A stretch of DNA of 64,000 nt, from NCBI GenBank assembly GCA_047967505.1, contig CM106540.1. One strand, given 5' to 3'. Positions 12,183 to 22,383 of the stretch are shown in pieces. The stretch is from Dipteris shenzhenensis (lineage: Eukaryota > Polypodiophyta > Polypodiopsida > Gleicheniales). Each line of letters begins with the position of its first letter. Position 1 is the first letter of the stretch. The notes under the pieces were generated by a model that saw nothing but the letters and a program-made list of their open reading frames with translations, was not told where the DNA came from and searched no databases. The translations under genes and the position numbers were made by a program.

Positions 12183-14593
12183 AAATTAAGGCCGCACATC
12201 CAAACACATAACTTCATTCTTTCCACTTTCATTAAAGAAACTGTTTCACTGCTCTGAACTTTATAAAACATGCGGCAGGCCAAATCCTTACCATGAAAAA
12301 TTGTAGGCCAGAGTTCAGGCTTGCCGCGCAACTATCTCGTCTAATCTCTGCAAACAATTTACTGGCTTGTAACAGCTCTGCAGATGCTATCAAAAAACCA
12401 AGGGCGCAGAGACAGAAGACTCTTTACCACAAGAACCAAGCATTGTGTACTCGATAGCTTGAACGTCCTGCTTAAACTGGTATCATGGTCAATACTGATG
12501 GCAATCACATGCCCTATTGCCATCATGTCCTAGAGAGAATGTGTTTATGAAGGGCACCTCTAGTTTCCCACCACCTTCAATTTAAGGTGGCAAAACATCC
12601 TCCCAACCTGTATTTTACATTGCTAGGCTTAAAGATATGGGATTTGCTTAAGGCATCCCACTGCCGGAATCCCATTACACTAAAGCCCTTCTCAGCTATC
12701 AGAAGCTTGGTATAAAATAAACAATTACTACAGCAGCATATTGACAAAAGGATTCCGCCTGGGTCTGCTTCTACTTCTTGACACCTTTGAAACTTTAGGG
12801 GCCTGCATATTTAGAAAACAACACAGATGAACCCAGTTAGGCCACGGGGCAACTGTGCATTACCAAATGCATGCACGCGTGCCTGAGTGAGTACGCTGAC
12901 CATCAAAATTCAAAGTTTGAAGTTTACTGTGAATTTCCTAATGCATGCACAGTGCCTGAGGGAGTACATTGACCAAAGTAGTATTTCAAAAATCATCACT
13001 TACAAGGTCAAAGTTATTACCAAAGCCACAAATGAACGACAATTGAGAGGGATTGATCAGTTAACAGTTGAAGTTACAATGGAAAGCCAGAAATGAAAAT
13101 ATCAGTTTTGAGAGGGATTTTCTCTCCACAGAACGGGGCTCCCCATTCAATATTCAATATTCCCCGAGTGCTCCACAGGGACATACAGCAAGAGATTCTT
13201 AACATTGAAATCTAACGATCATTTATGCACATCATGTTTTCTTTACCAGACACACAGAAAGAGATGAGATATTGATCAATCAGGTATTCTTAGTACTAAT
13301 GTGAATATGCCCACCTGACGCTTTCTTGACTAATCTCAATTGGGATCCCCATTTGTCCATATAATCCAGATTTTATTAAGCAAATAGATTTCTGCTCTGC
13401 ACTTTCAGCCTTTCTCATACAACCAGTTTCGCCCTTTATGGCGAGCTTGCTCAAGACGTTGATGTGAATTTGAAAGGTATGACAAGCAGATCACGTAGGT
13501 GGACAAGCAGCTGGTGATCCTTTGAATGTAGGCTTTCTCCTTTTCTAGCACAGTTGGCCATTCATACTCAATTTGCAGGGTGGATTAGAATCGCAACCAG
13601 TATACAGCCAGGACAAGTAGATTTGCTACTTGCAGTCGGCCCTTCATACTTACTTTGCCGGCTGGGTTAGGACACTGTCCCAGCATTAGCCAGGACATGA
13701 CAATCCCTCACAAACCTTCATGGCAGAGCTGGTACGCACAAGCAGATAGGATAGAACTCCATAAGAGAGTTAAATTCCTTCACCAAATAAATCAGTACCA
13801 TCACCCTGTGCACTCCAGATAGGAGCACTGAATGGAGAGGTCAGCTTTAGTAGCTTTGGACATCCAGTCCAGGACATCTTTTTCACAGAGATGGATGTTC
13901 CATTGGTTAGTAGGCCCATGAGGCAAGTAGCGATGCACAGTATCAACATCAACTTTACTAGAACCTCATCAGTATTACCTCCATATCAACAATCTCTAGA
14001 CTTTGACTATGTTACCTCCCAATTGACAATCTCTAGACTTTGAGTAATACAGAGGTAGCTCTCGAAAAAATGCAACTACTAGAAAGGATTATTTTGCAGT
14101 TTAATAAGGTGGATGCCATGCACTACATATTAGGTTCAAATGAGATTCAAAGTAGGTTTAGTTACAATAGAACTATCTGTTGGCATTTGTAGGACATCCT
14201 GGAAACTACTTTCTCTCTCCAACTCGGCTTCTAATCTGCCAGAGATACTGAAATCTTCAATTGGTCCTGGATGGGTAAGGCTTTTCTTTGGCACAGGTGA
14301 CCCTATTCTTATTCTCCATTTAGGATAGTAAACTTTCTTGTTACTGCAGCCTGCTGTTCTGCTCCATGGCAATGTTATCTGTCACTTTGTATCAGAGCAC
14401 GATTTCTAGGGGCAAGCTTAACATTTCTCCATGGCAATCGTACCTGTCAATGCGGTCGACTGAGCATCAGCAAGCTTTATGCGCACCTACCAACCAAACC
14501 TTCTCTTTTCCATTGACAAGAGAAACGAAGAGTTCCATTAAACCACATGTGGCTAGTTACATTAAAGCTAGTCATATTGACTCTGCAAGCAGT
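12183..14593. other. Unassigned DNA with three minus-strand coding-like stretches and short repeats
   Basis: No recognised gene. Minus-strand open stretches look less random than their surroundings. They are 14136-14372 (includes YYPKWRIRIGSPVPKKS), 13770-13952 (60 codons, hydrophobic start MMLILCIATCLMGLL), and about 13405-13575 (includes EYEWPTVLEKEKAYIQRITS, no ATG). They may be exons of an unidentified gene or chance. Diverged direct repeats occur at 12865-12905/12938-12975 (aatgcatgcac...gagtac) and 13553-13630/13638-13715 (ggccattcatactc.../ggcccttcatactt...). Confidence 0.35.
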
Positions 14594-14601
14594 CTAACAG
14601 G

Positions 14602-15182
14602 CATAGTTGCAAGAAACGGCGTTTCGGCCGTCAGAAACGGAAACTGAAACGGCTGGGAAATGAAAACGGACGAAACAGCATTTTTGTTTCCCTGCTTTTT
14701 TGAAAAACCCTAATTGCGGTTTTTTGGGCCTGCTGCCTCTACCCTCTACCTGCTGCAGCCTGCTCTACCCTCCACTCTCCTCTACCCTCCTCTATCCTAC
14801 TCTCCTACTCTCCTCCACCCTCCACTCTCCTACCTCTCCTCCACCCTCCCCTCTCTTTTACCCTCTCCAATACCCTCTACTCCCCTCTACCCTCTTCACT
14901 CTCCTCCTCCTCCTACTCCTACTACTCCCTCCAACCTCCTTGAGGAGTCCTCTCTTTACCCTCACTCACCTCCTCCTACTTCTCATACTCCCTCCGACCT
15001 CCTTGAGGAGTCCTCCTCTACCCTCTCTCTCTCCTCTTTAAGCACTATATTCATAATTGTATTATGTTTAATTTTTATACATAAATTGTACTATATCGCT
15101 GTTTCTCGTTTCCCCATTTCGGCTCGGGCCGAAAACTCCGTTTCTGGCGTTTCTGTTGTTTCCGTTTCGGCTGGCAACTATG
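14602..15182. mobile_element. hAT-like MITE with terminal inverted repeats
   Basis: 581 bp bounded by CATAGTTGC at the left and its complement GCAACTATG at the right, with longer sub-terminal similarity: several gaaacgg motifs at the left and ccgtttc motifs at the right. It is flanked by ctaacagg (14594-14601) and ctaacaag (15183-15190), an 8-bp target duplication with one difference, as expected for hAT elements. The interior is CT-rich (ctctaccctc repeats) and has no transposase. Long CT-rich open frames inside are compositional artefacts. Confidence 0.82.
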
Positions 15183-15190
15183 CTAACAAG

Positions 15191-15729
15191 TTTCCTAGTC
15201 ATACATTTTTACTCAAATGTTTCCTTAATTCTACTACAGTTCTATTTGGTTGTGCTTCAGTCTTCGTTATTTCCAGCCCTGTCCATTCTTTTGTGTGCTT
15301 TCTAATCCATTAGAAGATGTTGAGGAAACCAGATTTTTTATCCTATGGTCAGCATCATCTCTTCTAACAGTTGAGTTGACATTGGAGGTCAATGCCATCA
15401 ACAGTTTTTGGTAGAGGGTGTCCTGACACACATTGAGCCACCTAACACAGCCATAATTACCCTTGGGATTCCCACATGCAAGAACGTGGGTGGGCCACAC
15501 ACATAGGACTATAAGCAGCCCAATTAGGGCTTGCCATAGCCAACCTATGGAGTGGTGGATAACCCATGCAAAAGGCCACATATGGTCCAGCCAATCCAAC
15601 TGATTAGGAGAGAAGTTCAACAACTAGGCTAAATACTAGTTGGTCACATCGGTTCACTACCAATCCGCCATCTAGGTGGCAACCTCAAGACTACCCACAC
15701 CAGTCCCTTGAGAGTTGCAAATAGACCTA
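15191..15729. other. No recognisable gene
   Basis: A 118-codon minus-strand frame (15267-15623) with no recognised similarity; nothing else supported. Confidence 0.45.
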
Positions 15730-15802
15730 TTTTTCCCCCTTTTTTCAAACTACTGGAGCTCATTTTTTATGAGCTGCAGTGGTTTGAAGAAAGGGGGAAA
15801 AA
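15730..15802. repeat. Long hairpin, 34-bp arms
   Basis: 15730-15763 (starts tttttccccctttt) pairs with 15769-15802 (ends aaagggggaaaaa) with three mismatches and a 5-base T loop. It sits at the end of an antisense LINE remnant. Confidence 0.9.
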
Positions 15803-15839
15803 GAGGATCGTGTCTCTGGTCTAGTGAGCATGGACGGAA

Positions 15840-16315
15840 GGTCCCCTAATATGATATGTGCCTAAGTCCGATAGCTCTGGCTCGGGTCCTCGGTTCCTCC
15901 ATCTCCGAAAGTCCTGTTGGTCGGTGCTATTTAGCTAAAGAACTCAGTGTATCATGCTGTCAGAGGAGTTTGCCTATGTACCCTAACCTCGCCTACGTGT
16001 CCGGGGCAACGACTCCCTATGTCAGATAGCCTCATGACTGAAGGTTGTCAAGCATCTCTGATCTAGGTAGGAGAGGAGGCTGGATAGGTATTTGAAACCA
16101 TCCACTTTAATCTCATAGTACATGGAGCATCTGAAAGTGAAGCCTCGATGATCGCAAGGAGTGTAGATGTGACCCTCTCTGCGTAGGCCCTCTGCCCAAC
16201 CACCCTCAATACGGAGGTGGAATGATGAAACGTGGAACTGTCCAATCAAAATCTTCAAGGAGTGGGGAGGCGGATCTGTGTCCTAGTGGATCAATGAAGC
16301 CCTCAACTGTAATCT
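15840..16315 (-). pseudogene. LINE reverse-transcriptase protein remnant E1, C-terminal part
   Basis: The minus-strand frame at 16022-16258 reads ILIGQFHVSSFHLRIEGG and YEIKVDGFKYL...YLDQRCLTTFSHEA. This is the same C-terminal region as in the more complete LINE at 54.1-54.4 kb ([31 protein letters not shown]). It is interrupted at 16316 by a copia LTR; just before the break the frame reads ITVEGFIDP, which also matches that LINE. Confidence 0.75.
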
Positions 16316-16608
16316 TGTTGGAGATATCATAGCCAAAGAGTGTGTGAGATGTAATGTGTTGATGTGATGTGTAATACTAGGAGATCTAGTACTAGTGTGA
16401 GTCATGTGTGAGTGCCACGTACCACTATCGGACTTATCCCATATGCACTTGGAGCAAGTATGTGCGTGTGTAGCCTGTAAGGCTTGTACTTCACTTGTCT
16501 CATTTAATTATGATGGATGAATGAAAGCCTTCATGGATTGAACATTTATATACCACTTCTTCACTCCCTAGCCTATCTCTATCTCTCACTCACACCATGT
16601 TTCTGACA
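16316..16608 (+). repeat. Ty1/copia-type LTR
   Basis: 293 bp beginning TGTTGGAGATATC and ending tctgaca, followed directly by tggtatcagagc. It lies inside LINE remnant E1. Neither a second LTR nor a target duplication was found, so the element is truncated at its 3' side. Confidence 0.75.
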
Positions 16609-16620
16609 TGGTATCAGAGC
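16609..16620 (+). promoter_or_regulatory. Primer-binding site (initiator tRNA-Met type)
   Basis: tggtatcagagc immediately after the LTR, the standard minus-strand priming site of plant copia and gypsy elements. Confidence 0.85.
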
Positions 16621-17335
16621 AGATTCACCCTGCCATAGCTGCCCTGCCACATCATCCCAGACCTAACCCTAACCCAAAACCCTAATTCTGCTTAAGCCCT
16701 TCTTCCTGCAGCCGCCTCAGCTCTACTCATTTCCGCCTCAGATTTAGCCTCATTTCCATCTCCGCACAACTAGCTTCTACCCGTTTAGGGTTTCTGCACA
16801 GCGCCATCCTTGTTGCCCTCATTTCACCTCTCTTTTGCATCTTTTTGTGACCATTTCTGCTCGTTTTTCAAGAGGCGTGTGCACATGTGCTACTAGTCGG
16901 CATCTTCTTCAAGTGGCGCTTGCATACGAGCTGATTCAAAGCTGTTTCCTTCCTGTTTTTAGGGTTTTCACTGCTGGTCAGCATCTTCTTCAAGTGGCGC
17001 CTGCATATGAGCTGCTCTTAGCCAACAATAGTCGGTTTGCGTTGTGGAGGCCTGATACTTCATTTCGAATTGTTCTAGGGAGCTTCCTTCCACATGGACA
17101 GCCTGTTTTTACACTTCAGAGTGCTTTGGTGAGCTGTTCTGAGGAGCCCAAACCTACCGCAGCACTCAGTTCTACATTTCAGGGCATATACTTGCTGGTT
17201 TTTTATTCAAGTTCATTCAGCTCAACATTTTGAGGCATATTTTTGCTGCTTTTCCATTTTTGGCACTTCGAGGTCATCCACCAGCAGCTGGACACGTTTA
17301 TTCATGCCTTGTGGTGCAAGGCTACATCGCCTTGG
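16621..17335 (+). mobile_element. Copia 5' leader, truncated
   Basis: Pyrimidine-rich leader after the PBS, including aaccctaacccaaaaccc and an approximately 80-bp diverged duplication (gcatcttcttcaagtggcgc at about 16899 and 16980). A 132-codon frame (16835-17233) spans the duplication but has no gag features. The right border with the LINE remnant is approximate. Confidence 0.5.
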
Positions 17336-17339
17336 GGTA

Positions 17340-18217
17340 CAACAGCCATACTATCTAATGCATTCAAAGTGTATTGGGGATGGTCCAAAATCAACCACGA
17401 CTATTTGAAGTGGGACTAAAACCATACTGCAAATCATCTATGAAAGCATGAGAACCTGAAGCCTCTCAACTCGAGCCCACTCTATCTCTCATAGGTCTGG
17501 CCCCCAACAAGGGCTTCCATACATGCTTGCTGGTCGCATAGTAGGTGAGGAGTTTCGAAACGCGTTGTAAAAACGTTTCGTGCATAATAGGGTATTGAGA
17601 TCGATACTTATAATTTAGGCCTCCCATGATTCAACACCGCCTGCTCCAAAATGCACGTTTCCATATTGCTCCATTTGGATCTTTCGTGCCTCCACATGCT
17701 CCAAACTAGGGTCCACCTTCGTTGCCTTCATTGCTTTCTTCTGCTCATGCTTATCAGTGGTGTAGGGCTGGCCCCTTGGTGGTTGACCTCCCTCTCTCCT
17801 GGCAATCTCGGCTAGTGCCTACCTCTTAAGCCTGCCTCTTAAGCGAAGATCTTTTATTGGCAAGTAAAAGAACAATCTTTGACTTTGCCCATTTATCTAT
17901 GAACTCAACATTGGGGGGCCGATTGGGATACCTAGGGCGTATAGCAGCAATGGGACTTCTGCATTCTTTGAATTAGAGTGATAGAAGTCTATACATGCTT
18001 GCTCAATGTCAGGCTATTGAAGCTTTACATGGGGGAAAAAAGATAGGAAAAGAGAGGGAAAAAGAGAGGGGAAAAGAGAGGAAAAAATCAATCGAGCCTC
18101 TAGTGCTGGTTGCATCGTGAAGATCGGGACGGCAAACAGGACCCCCAAGTAAGTGTAGGATGCAACCACCTCCACCGGCAACCCTCCTAAGGTGAAGTAC
18201 TCTCTATGCATATACAC
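17340..18217 (-). pseudogene. LINE remnant E1, RT and post-RT part
   Basis: Minus-strand homology to the LINE at 52.6-54.8 kb: [20 protein letters not shown] at 18080-18180 and, near 17400-17540, MYGSPCWGPDL and [10 protein letters not shown]. It is interrupted by stops, a purine tract (18035-18090) and unrelated sequence at about 17540-17880. It is separated from its C-terminal part by the copia insertion. Confidence 0.7.
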
Positions 18218-18469
18218 AACCCAATCAGGACGAAATCAAACTCCACTACAAATAGAACTCCTAGAAACATGCTCACGGCTTCTCATTTTGGGGCCCTTAT
18301 AGGTGAGTAGCTAAGATACAATGAAAGGTAATAGAGGGTGGAGCATTGACCTCTAACACCACCCCTCCATGTCCACAATGCACACTCTAGACTATTGTCT
18401 TGGTCTGATGCTCCACACGACTTACAACCCTAACAGGTTGAAATGTGACGTCCAAGTCAAGCCAAATAG

Positions 18470-19720
18470 ATTAAAATAGAGACCCACCACCTATGCAGAT
18501 GCGACCCTCTCTCGATATGATCTCTGCTTGTCCACTGGTCACTCTGATGAAACATGAAACTGCCCAATCGATAGGCCTTAAAGAATGGGGGAGGTGGATC
18601 TGTGTGTAGTCTGATGGGTCAATAAGGCCCTCCCCTTATATCCATAGGCAGTGATCCCTGTAGAAGCTGAGCTTTACAAGAACCTCCGCTAGGGGCTAAC
18701 CAAGTCCTGAATGTGTATAGTTGTAGGAGATCATCTCGAATAACCTAGTTAACCTCGAGGCTATACTAAAACAAGAGTAACTTGTCCATGTGGAGCCTCA
18801 GACTCTCAAACCATCCGCACGTACGTGCATATCAAGATCTTTGATTGCCCATAACCGCTAAAGTCATGGATGAGGATAAGGCCATCCATGGTAGTCTATA
18901 TTCAGCCTAAGGTCAAGGATACATAATCCCTGACTTGATAGAGGTATATGATCACCTGGAATGCTACGTCAAGCTATAGTGGAGATGCCCCGAATTCAGC
19001 CAAAATTATACTCCATGACCATAAGAGAACTTGGAGCCTCTCTACTCGGGCCCAACTCACCTCTAATAAGGTCAGGTCTCCAACAGCTAGCATACACGCC
19101 CACTAGGCGAACTAAGAAGTCAAAGAAAAGAGAATCGGTCCGAGGATCCTCGAAATGAGAGTGAGAGCACTACCGCTTAAGTCTAGCAAGTGCCGCATAT
19201 CCCCTACTCAGTCAGTCTGGTCGCATCGTGAAAATTGGGCCAAACAAAAGACCCCCCAAGTATGTGTAGGATGCAACAACCTCCACTGGTCATTCATCCA
19301 ATGTGAACTACTCTTTGTAGATTTAAGGTCCCAGGCGTGTCAATGTGGAGGCCAAACTCGGTTGGTGATGGTAGACAAACCTATTTGACCCCAATAGTGC
19401 TCCTAATCTTGTTGTCCACCTTGTAGCCATCCGAACCCTGCCTGAGACTCTTTCATAGAGTGCCATAACTATCTAAGTGATCTCCTGACCATAACCCAAG
19501 TCTTGCAAGCATGTGACGAGCCGAGCTCTCGGCGGGAAGCCTGCCTACCCATCAGTTATGAGTCCTCGGAGCTCTACAAACTGGCTAACCTATGTGTCAA
19601 CCACCGATACATGGATCTTGGACATGACAAGCACAATCATAATCATTATGTAGTTTTTCGAACTCATGGGAGATCCAAGCCTGAAGGAAACGGGTGCAAA
19701 AGACTCCATTAAGATGGGAG
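18470..19720 (-). pseudogene. LINE remnant E2 (antisense)
   Basis: A second, separate copy of the same LINE on the minus strand. Recognisable pieces in order are a [12 protein letters not shown]-like stretch near 19440, SYTYLGV-type sequence at 19190-19310, VERLQVLLWS and VAFQVIIYLYQVRDY near 18930-19060, and a C-terminal end around 18500-18620. All frames are broken. The plus-strand open frames at 18961-19712 are shadows of this remnant. Confidence 0.68.
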
Positions 19721-19919
19721 CCGTAGTACTTATTCCATATGTGATCTATTCAATGCGTAGCTCCTCATGATCTTTCGCTCGGCCGTTAGGGACCTTCAAT
19801 GATGTGTATTTGACGCCATCGGTAGTGAATAGTGTGCAAGGAGTGGAGCAAGGGAGCTAGGAGAGTGGTTCATGAGGAATGTCATACCATGGGGTGCATA
19901 AGAGTGCCAAAGAGTGGTG

Positions 19920-20181
19920 TCTGTAGGCCATTTTCTCCCAGTTCTAATGATGCCCTATGGGCCCTAGTATGTGCCTTGCAGGCATAGTTATAGGCACTCT
20001 AGTGTTTTAGTGCCTTTTATGCCACATAGGACATTTAGTCCTATGTGACACCTAGGACACTTAGTCCTAGGGTCTACCTTCAAGTACCATGTACTTCTCT
20101 TTTCATTTTCTAGTTGACGTGACGGCTGATATCCATCGACTCTTGAATCTTGTGCTTACTCTCTCGTTTATCGATCCTACA
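19920..20181 (+). repeat. Probable 3' part of a copia LTR with twin hairpins
   Basis: Sequence preceding a primer-binding site and ending ctaca. It contains two adjacent small hairpins: 20023-20047 (cacatagga/tcctatgtg) and 20051-20071 (cctagga/tcctagg). The LTR start could not be fixed. Confidence 0.45.
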
Positions 20182-20182
20182 G

Positions 20183-20194
20183 TGGTATCAAAGC
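20183..20194 (+). promoter_or_regulatory. Primer-binding site (degenerate tRNA-Met type)
   Basis: tggtatcaaagc, one base different from tggtatcagagc, directly after the LTR end. Confidence 0.7.
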
Positions 20195-20228
20195 TTGGTT
20201 CGCCAGCCCCTGGATTGCACCTGCTCCC

Positions 20229-20572
20229 TGTACCCCCATCCGTATAGTCCGTACGACTGTACGGACATCTGTACGCTACCAACATCGTACACCTTCTGTA
20301 CAGCTCGTACACTCTGCTCCGTACACTGTGCCCCGTACAGTGCACTTCGTACCTGTGCTCCGTACAATCACGTACATGCTCCATACATGCGCCGCCGTAC
20401 AACTACGTACTTTCTCTATACGTTGTACTTGTGCCATACATCATACCTGCTCCATACGTTGTACTTACGCCGTACATTGGACCTACTCCGTACATATGTA
20501 CAAGTGCATTTGTACCGTCCGTACAGAACAGTTGTCCGTACAGCTCGTACTTGTTCCGGGAGTTCCGTACAA
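20229..20572 (+). repeat. GTAC-rich leader tract
   Basis: Twenty-four GTAC tetranucleotides in about 344 bp, mostly as ccgtaca, tcgtac or acgtac. Chance would give about one or two. The tract lies between the PBS and gag of the copia fragment. Overlapping open frames on both strands (about 20103-20741) have Tyr/Thr/Cys-rich translations caused by the repeat. Confidence 0.92.
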
Positions 20573-21068
20573 GTTTTGCACGTGCGAAGCTATATACAAG
20601 ACATTGGCAAATTTTGGGGTTTTCAATACCTTTCACCTCCTTTGGTTGCAATTTCTTGCAAGAACACTGGAGTTTTGGGATTTGATCTACAATTTCTTGT
20701 TTGATTGCAGTACATTTGGGTCAGATTTTGCAGGATATTGAGTCACATTTGCAGGACATTGGGTCAGATTGCAATACATTGGGTCACATTTGCAAAATCT
20801 CAGTAAAATTTGGCGCTTTTCTGTATTTGCCCTCTTTTTGGCCTATTTGCCCTCATTAAATTTGAGGCTTTTGCCAGATTTGCTGTTTTTTGCAGTGAAC
20901 ATTGCCTGACACAGTCACATTTGGGTCAAATTTGCATTTGCCCCTTGATTTGGGCTGGAAATTTGTAGAACATTTGCTGTCATTTTTTTGGACAGCCAGC
21001 TCTTTGCAGTGATAGCCTTGAGGCATTTGGGTTTACAGGTCTCTTCTTTTCAGGGTATCCCATTTGCA

Positions 21069-21598
21069 ATGGCTGGCAAAAATCATGATCTATTTGGCAT
21101 CCTTCGTGAAGATGATAAGTTGGATGGCACCAACTATCCGATGTGGTCTTATCTCATGAAAGATATTCTTGTTGCAAGGCATTTTTGGAATAATGTTTCT
21201 GGGATTGATTTGAGGCCAGCCAATGCTCCAGTGGCTGCCCCTACTACTGGTCCCTCTGCAGAGGGTACTCCTCCTGATGCCTTATCCTCTAGCACCCCTG
21301 CTAGCCAACTCAGGAACAATCAAGATGGGATGCAAGAGATGCAAATGCACATTCCTATATTGCTTTATCATGTAAGAGAATCATTATTCCACACATCCGG
21401 TCTTGCAGAAGGACAACAAAGGATGCTTGGGACAAATTGGCTTCTCTTTATCAGATTCGCAATGAGGCAAGTGTTGCATATTTAAGAAGGCAATTGCAGG
21501 AAGTCAGTATGAATGAAGGTGACTCTATGGATGCATACCTGACAAAGGTCAAGGACCTCATGGAACAACTTGCCAATATTGATGAGGTGGTGCCAAAT
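21069..21598 (+). pseudogene. Ty1/copia gag fragment
   Basis: Starts at ATG 21069 and reads MAGKNHDLFGILREDDKLDG then TNYPMWSYLMKDILV, the typical N-terminal copia gag (DUF4219-like). An Ala/Pro/Thr-rich insert follows. After a frame change near 21400-21430 comes a UBN2-like part (AWDKLASLYQIRNEASVAYL; MDAYLTKVKDLMEQL). It is cut at about 21598 by the truncated MITE. The zinc knuckle and pol are absent. Confidence 0.83.
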
Positions 21599-21846
21599 TC
21601 TCCTTACTCTTCTCCTCCTCCTCCTCATACTCCCTCCGACTTCCTTGAGGAGTCCTCCTCTACCCTCTCTCTCTCCTCTTTAAGCACTATATTCATAGTG
21701 CTGTTGTATTATGTATAAAAATTTAATTTCTACACATAAATTGTACTATATTGCTCTTTCTCGTTTCCCCGTTTCGGCCAAAAACTCCATTTCTCGCGTT
21801 TCTGTCGTTTTCGTTGTTGCCGTTTTTATTTCGGCTAGCAACTATG
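21599..21846. mobile_element. Truncated copy of the hAT-like MITE
   Basis: Matches the right half of the MITE at 14602-15182: ccgacttccttgaggagtcc, ctctttaagcactatattca and the terminal GCAACTATG at 21838-21846. The left half and left TIR are missing; it adjoins the copia gag fragment. Confidence 0.82.
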
Positions 21847-21977
21847 CTACAGCTCACCTGTTTGTAGATACTCCAGATATCTCTGCCTCATCTAGATCAA
21901 TATCTAGCACAAGGATATTCATCTCGAAAATCCAAAAGTGATACATGGCATGTACCCGCTCTCAGTGTCACAAGAAA

Positions 21978-22012
21978 TGTTTCGTTTGTTTTGTCGTTTC
22001 GTTTCGTTTCGT
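21978..22012. repeat. (GTTTC)n microsatellite
   Basis: Run of tcgtttcgtttcgtttcgtt type units. Confidence 0.85.
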
Positions 22013-22051
22013 TTCATTTCTCCTTTTCAAAGAAAACGGATAGGTTTTGAA

Positions 22052-22383
22052 TGGATACTTAATATATACAAGGATAGGAGCAAATAAGATATGTTATATT
22101 CAAGTTTTAGAGTGAACAAAGAGAAATACAAGTCAAGACACTTAAAAAGGAAATTCAAAGCACAAACACATTCTTTAAATTTATTTAAAATCAAGCATCC
22201 AATCTCCTTGTTTCAAAATGATACTGAATATATACAAGGATAGGGGCAAATCAGATATGTTAAATTCAAGTTTAGAGTGAACAAAGAGGAATACAAGTCA
22301 ATACACGTAAAAACGAAACTCTAAACACAAACACATTCTTCGATTTTATTTGAATTCAAGCTTCATTCTCCTTTCTCAAGTTT
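22052..22383. repeat. 166-bp tandem duplication
   Basis: Two diverged copies offset by 166 bp, sharing tatatacaaggatagg, agagtgaacaaagag and cacaaacacattctt. About 85% identical by eye. Confidence 0.85.

Noticed and set aside
14700-15313. Pro/Leu/Ser-rich frames of 113 and 199 codons
   Set aside because: They lie in the CT-rich core of the hAT-like MITE and overlap in two frames; compositional artefact.
16675-16695. Telomere-like ccctaa motifs in the copia leader
   Set aside because: Only three or four imperfect units; too short for interstitial telomeric repeat.
20103-20741. Frames of 82-184 codons in the GTAC region, including Tyr/Thr/Cys-rich ones
   Set aside because: Open in four frames at once because of the ccgtaca repeat; no domain.
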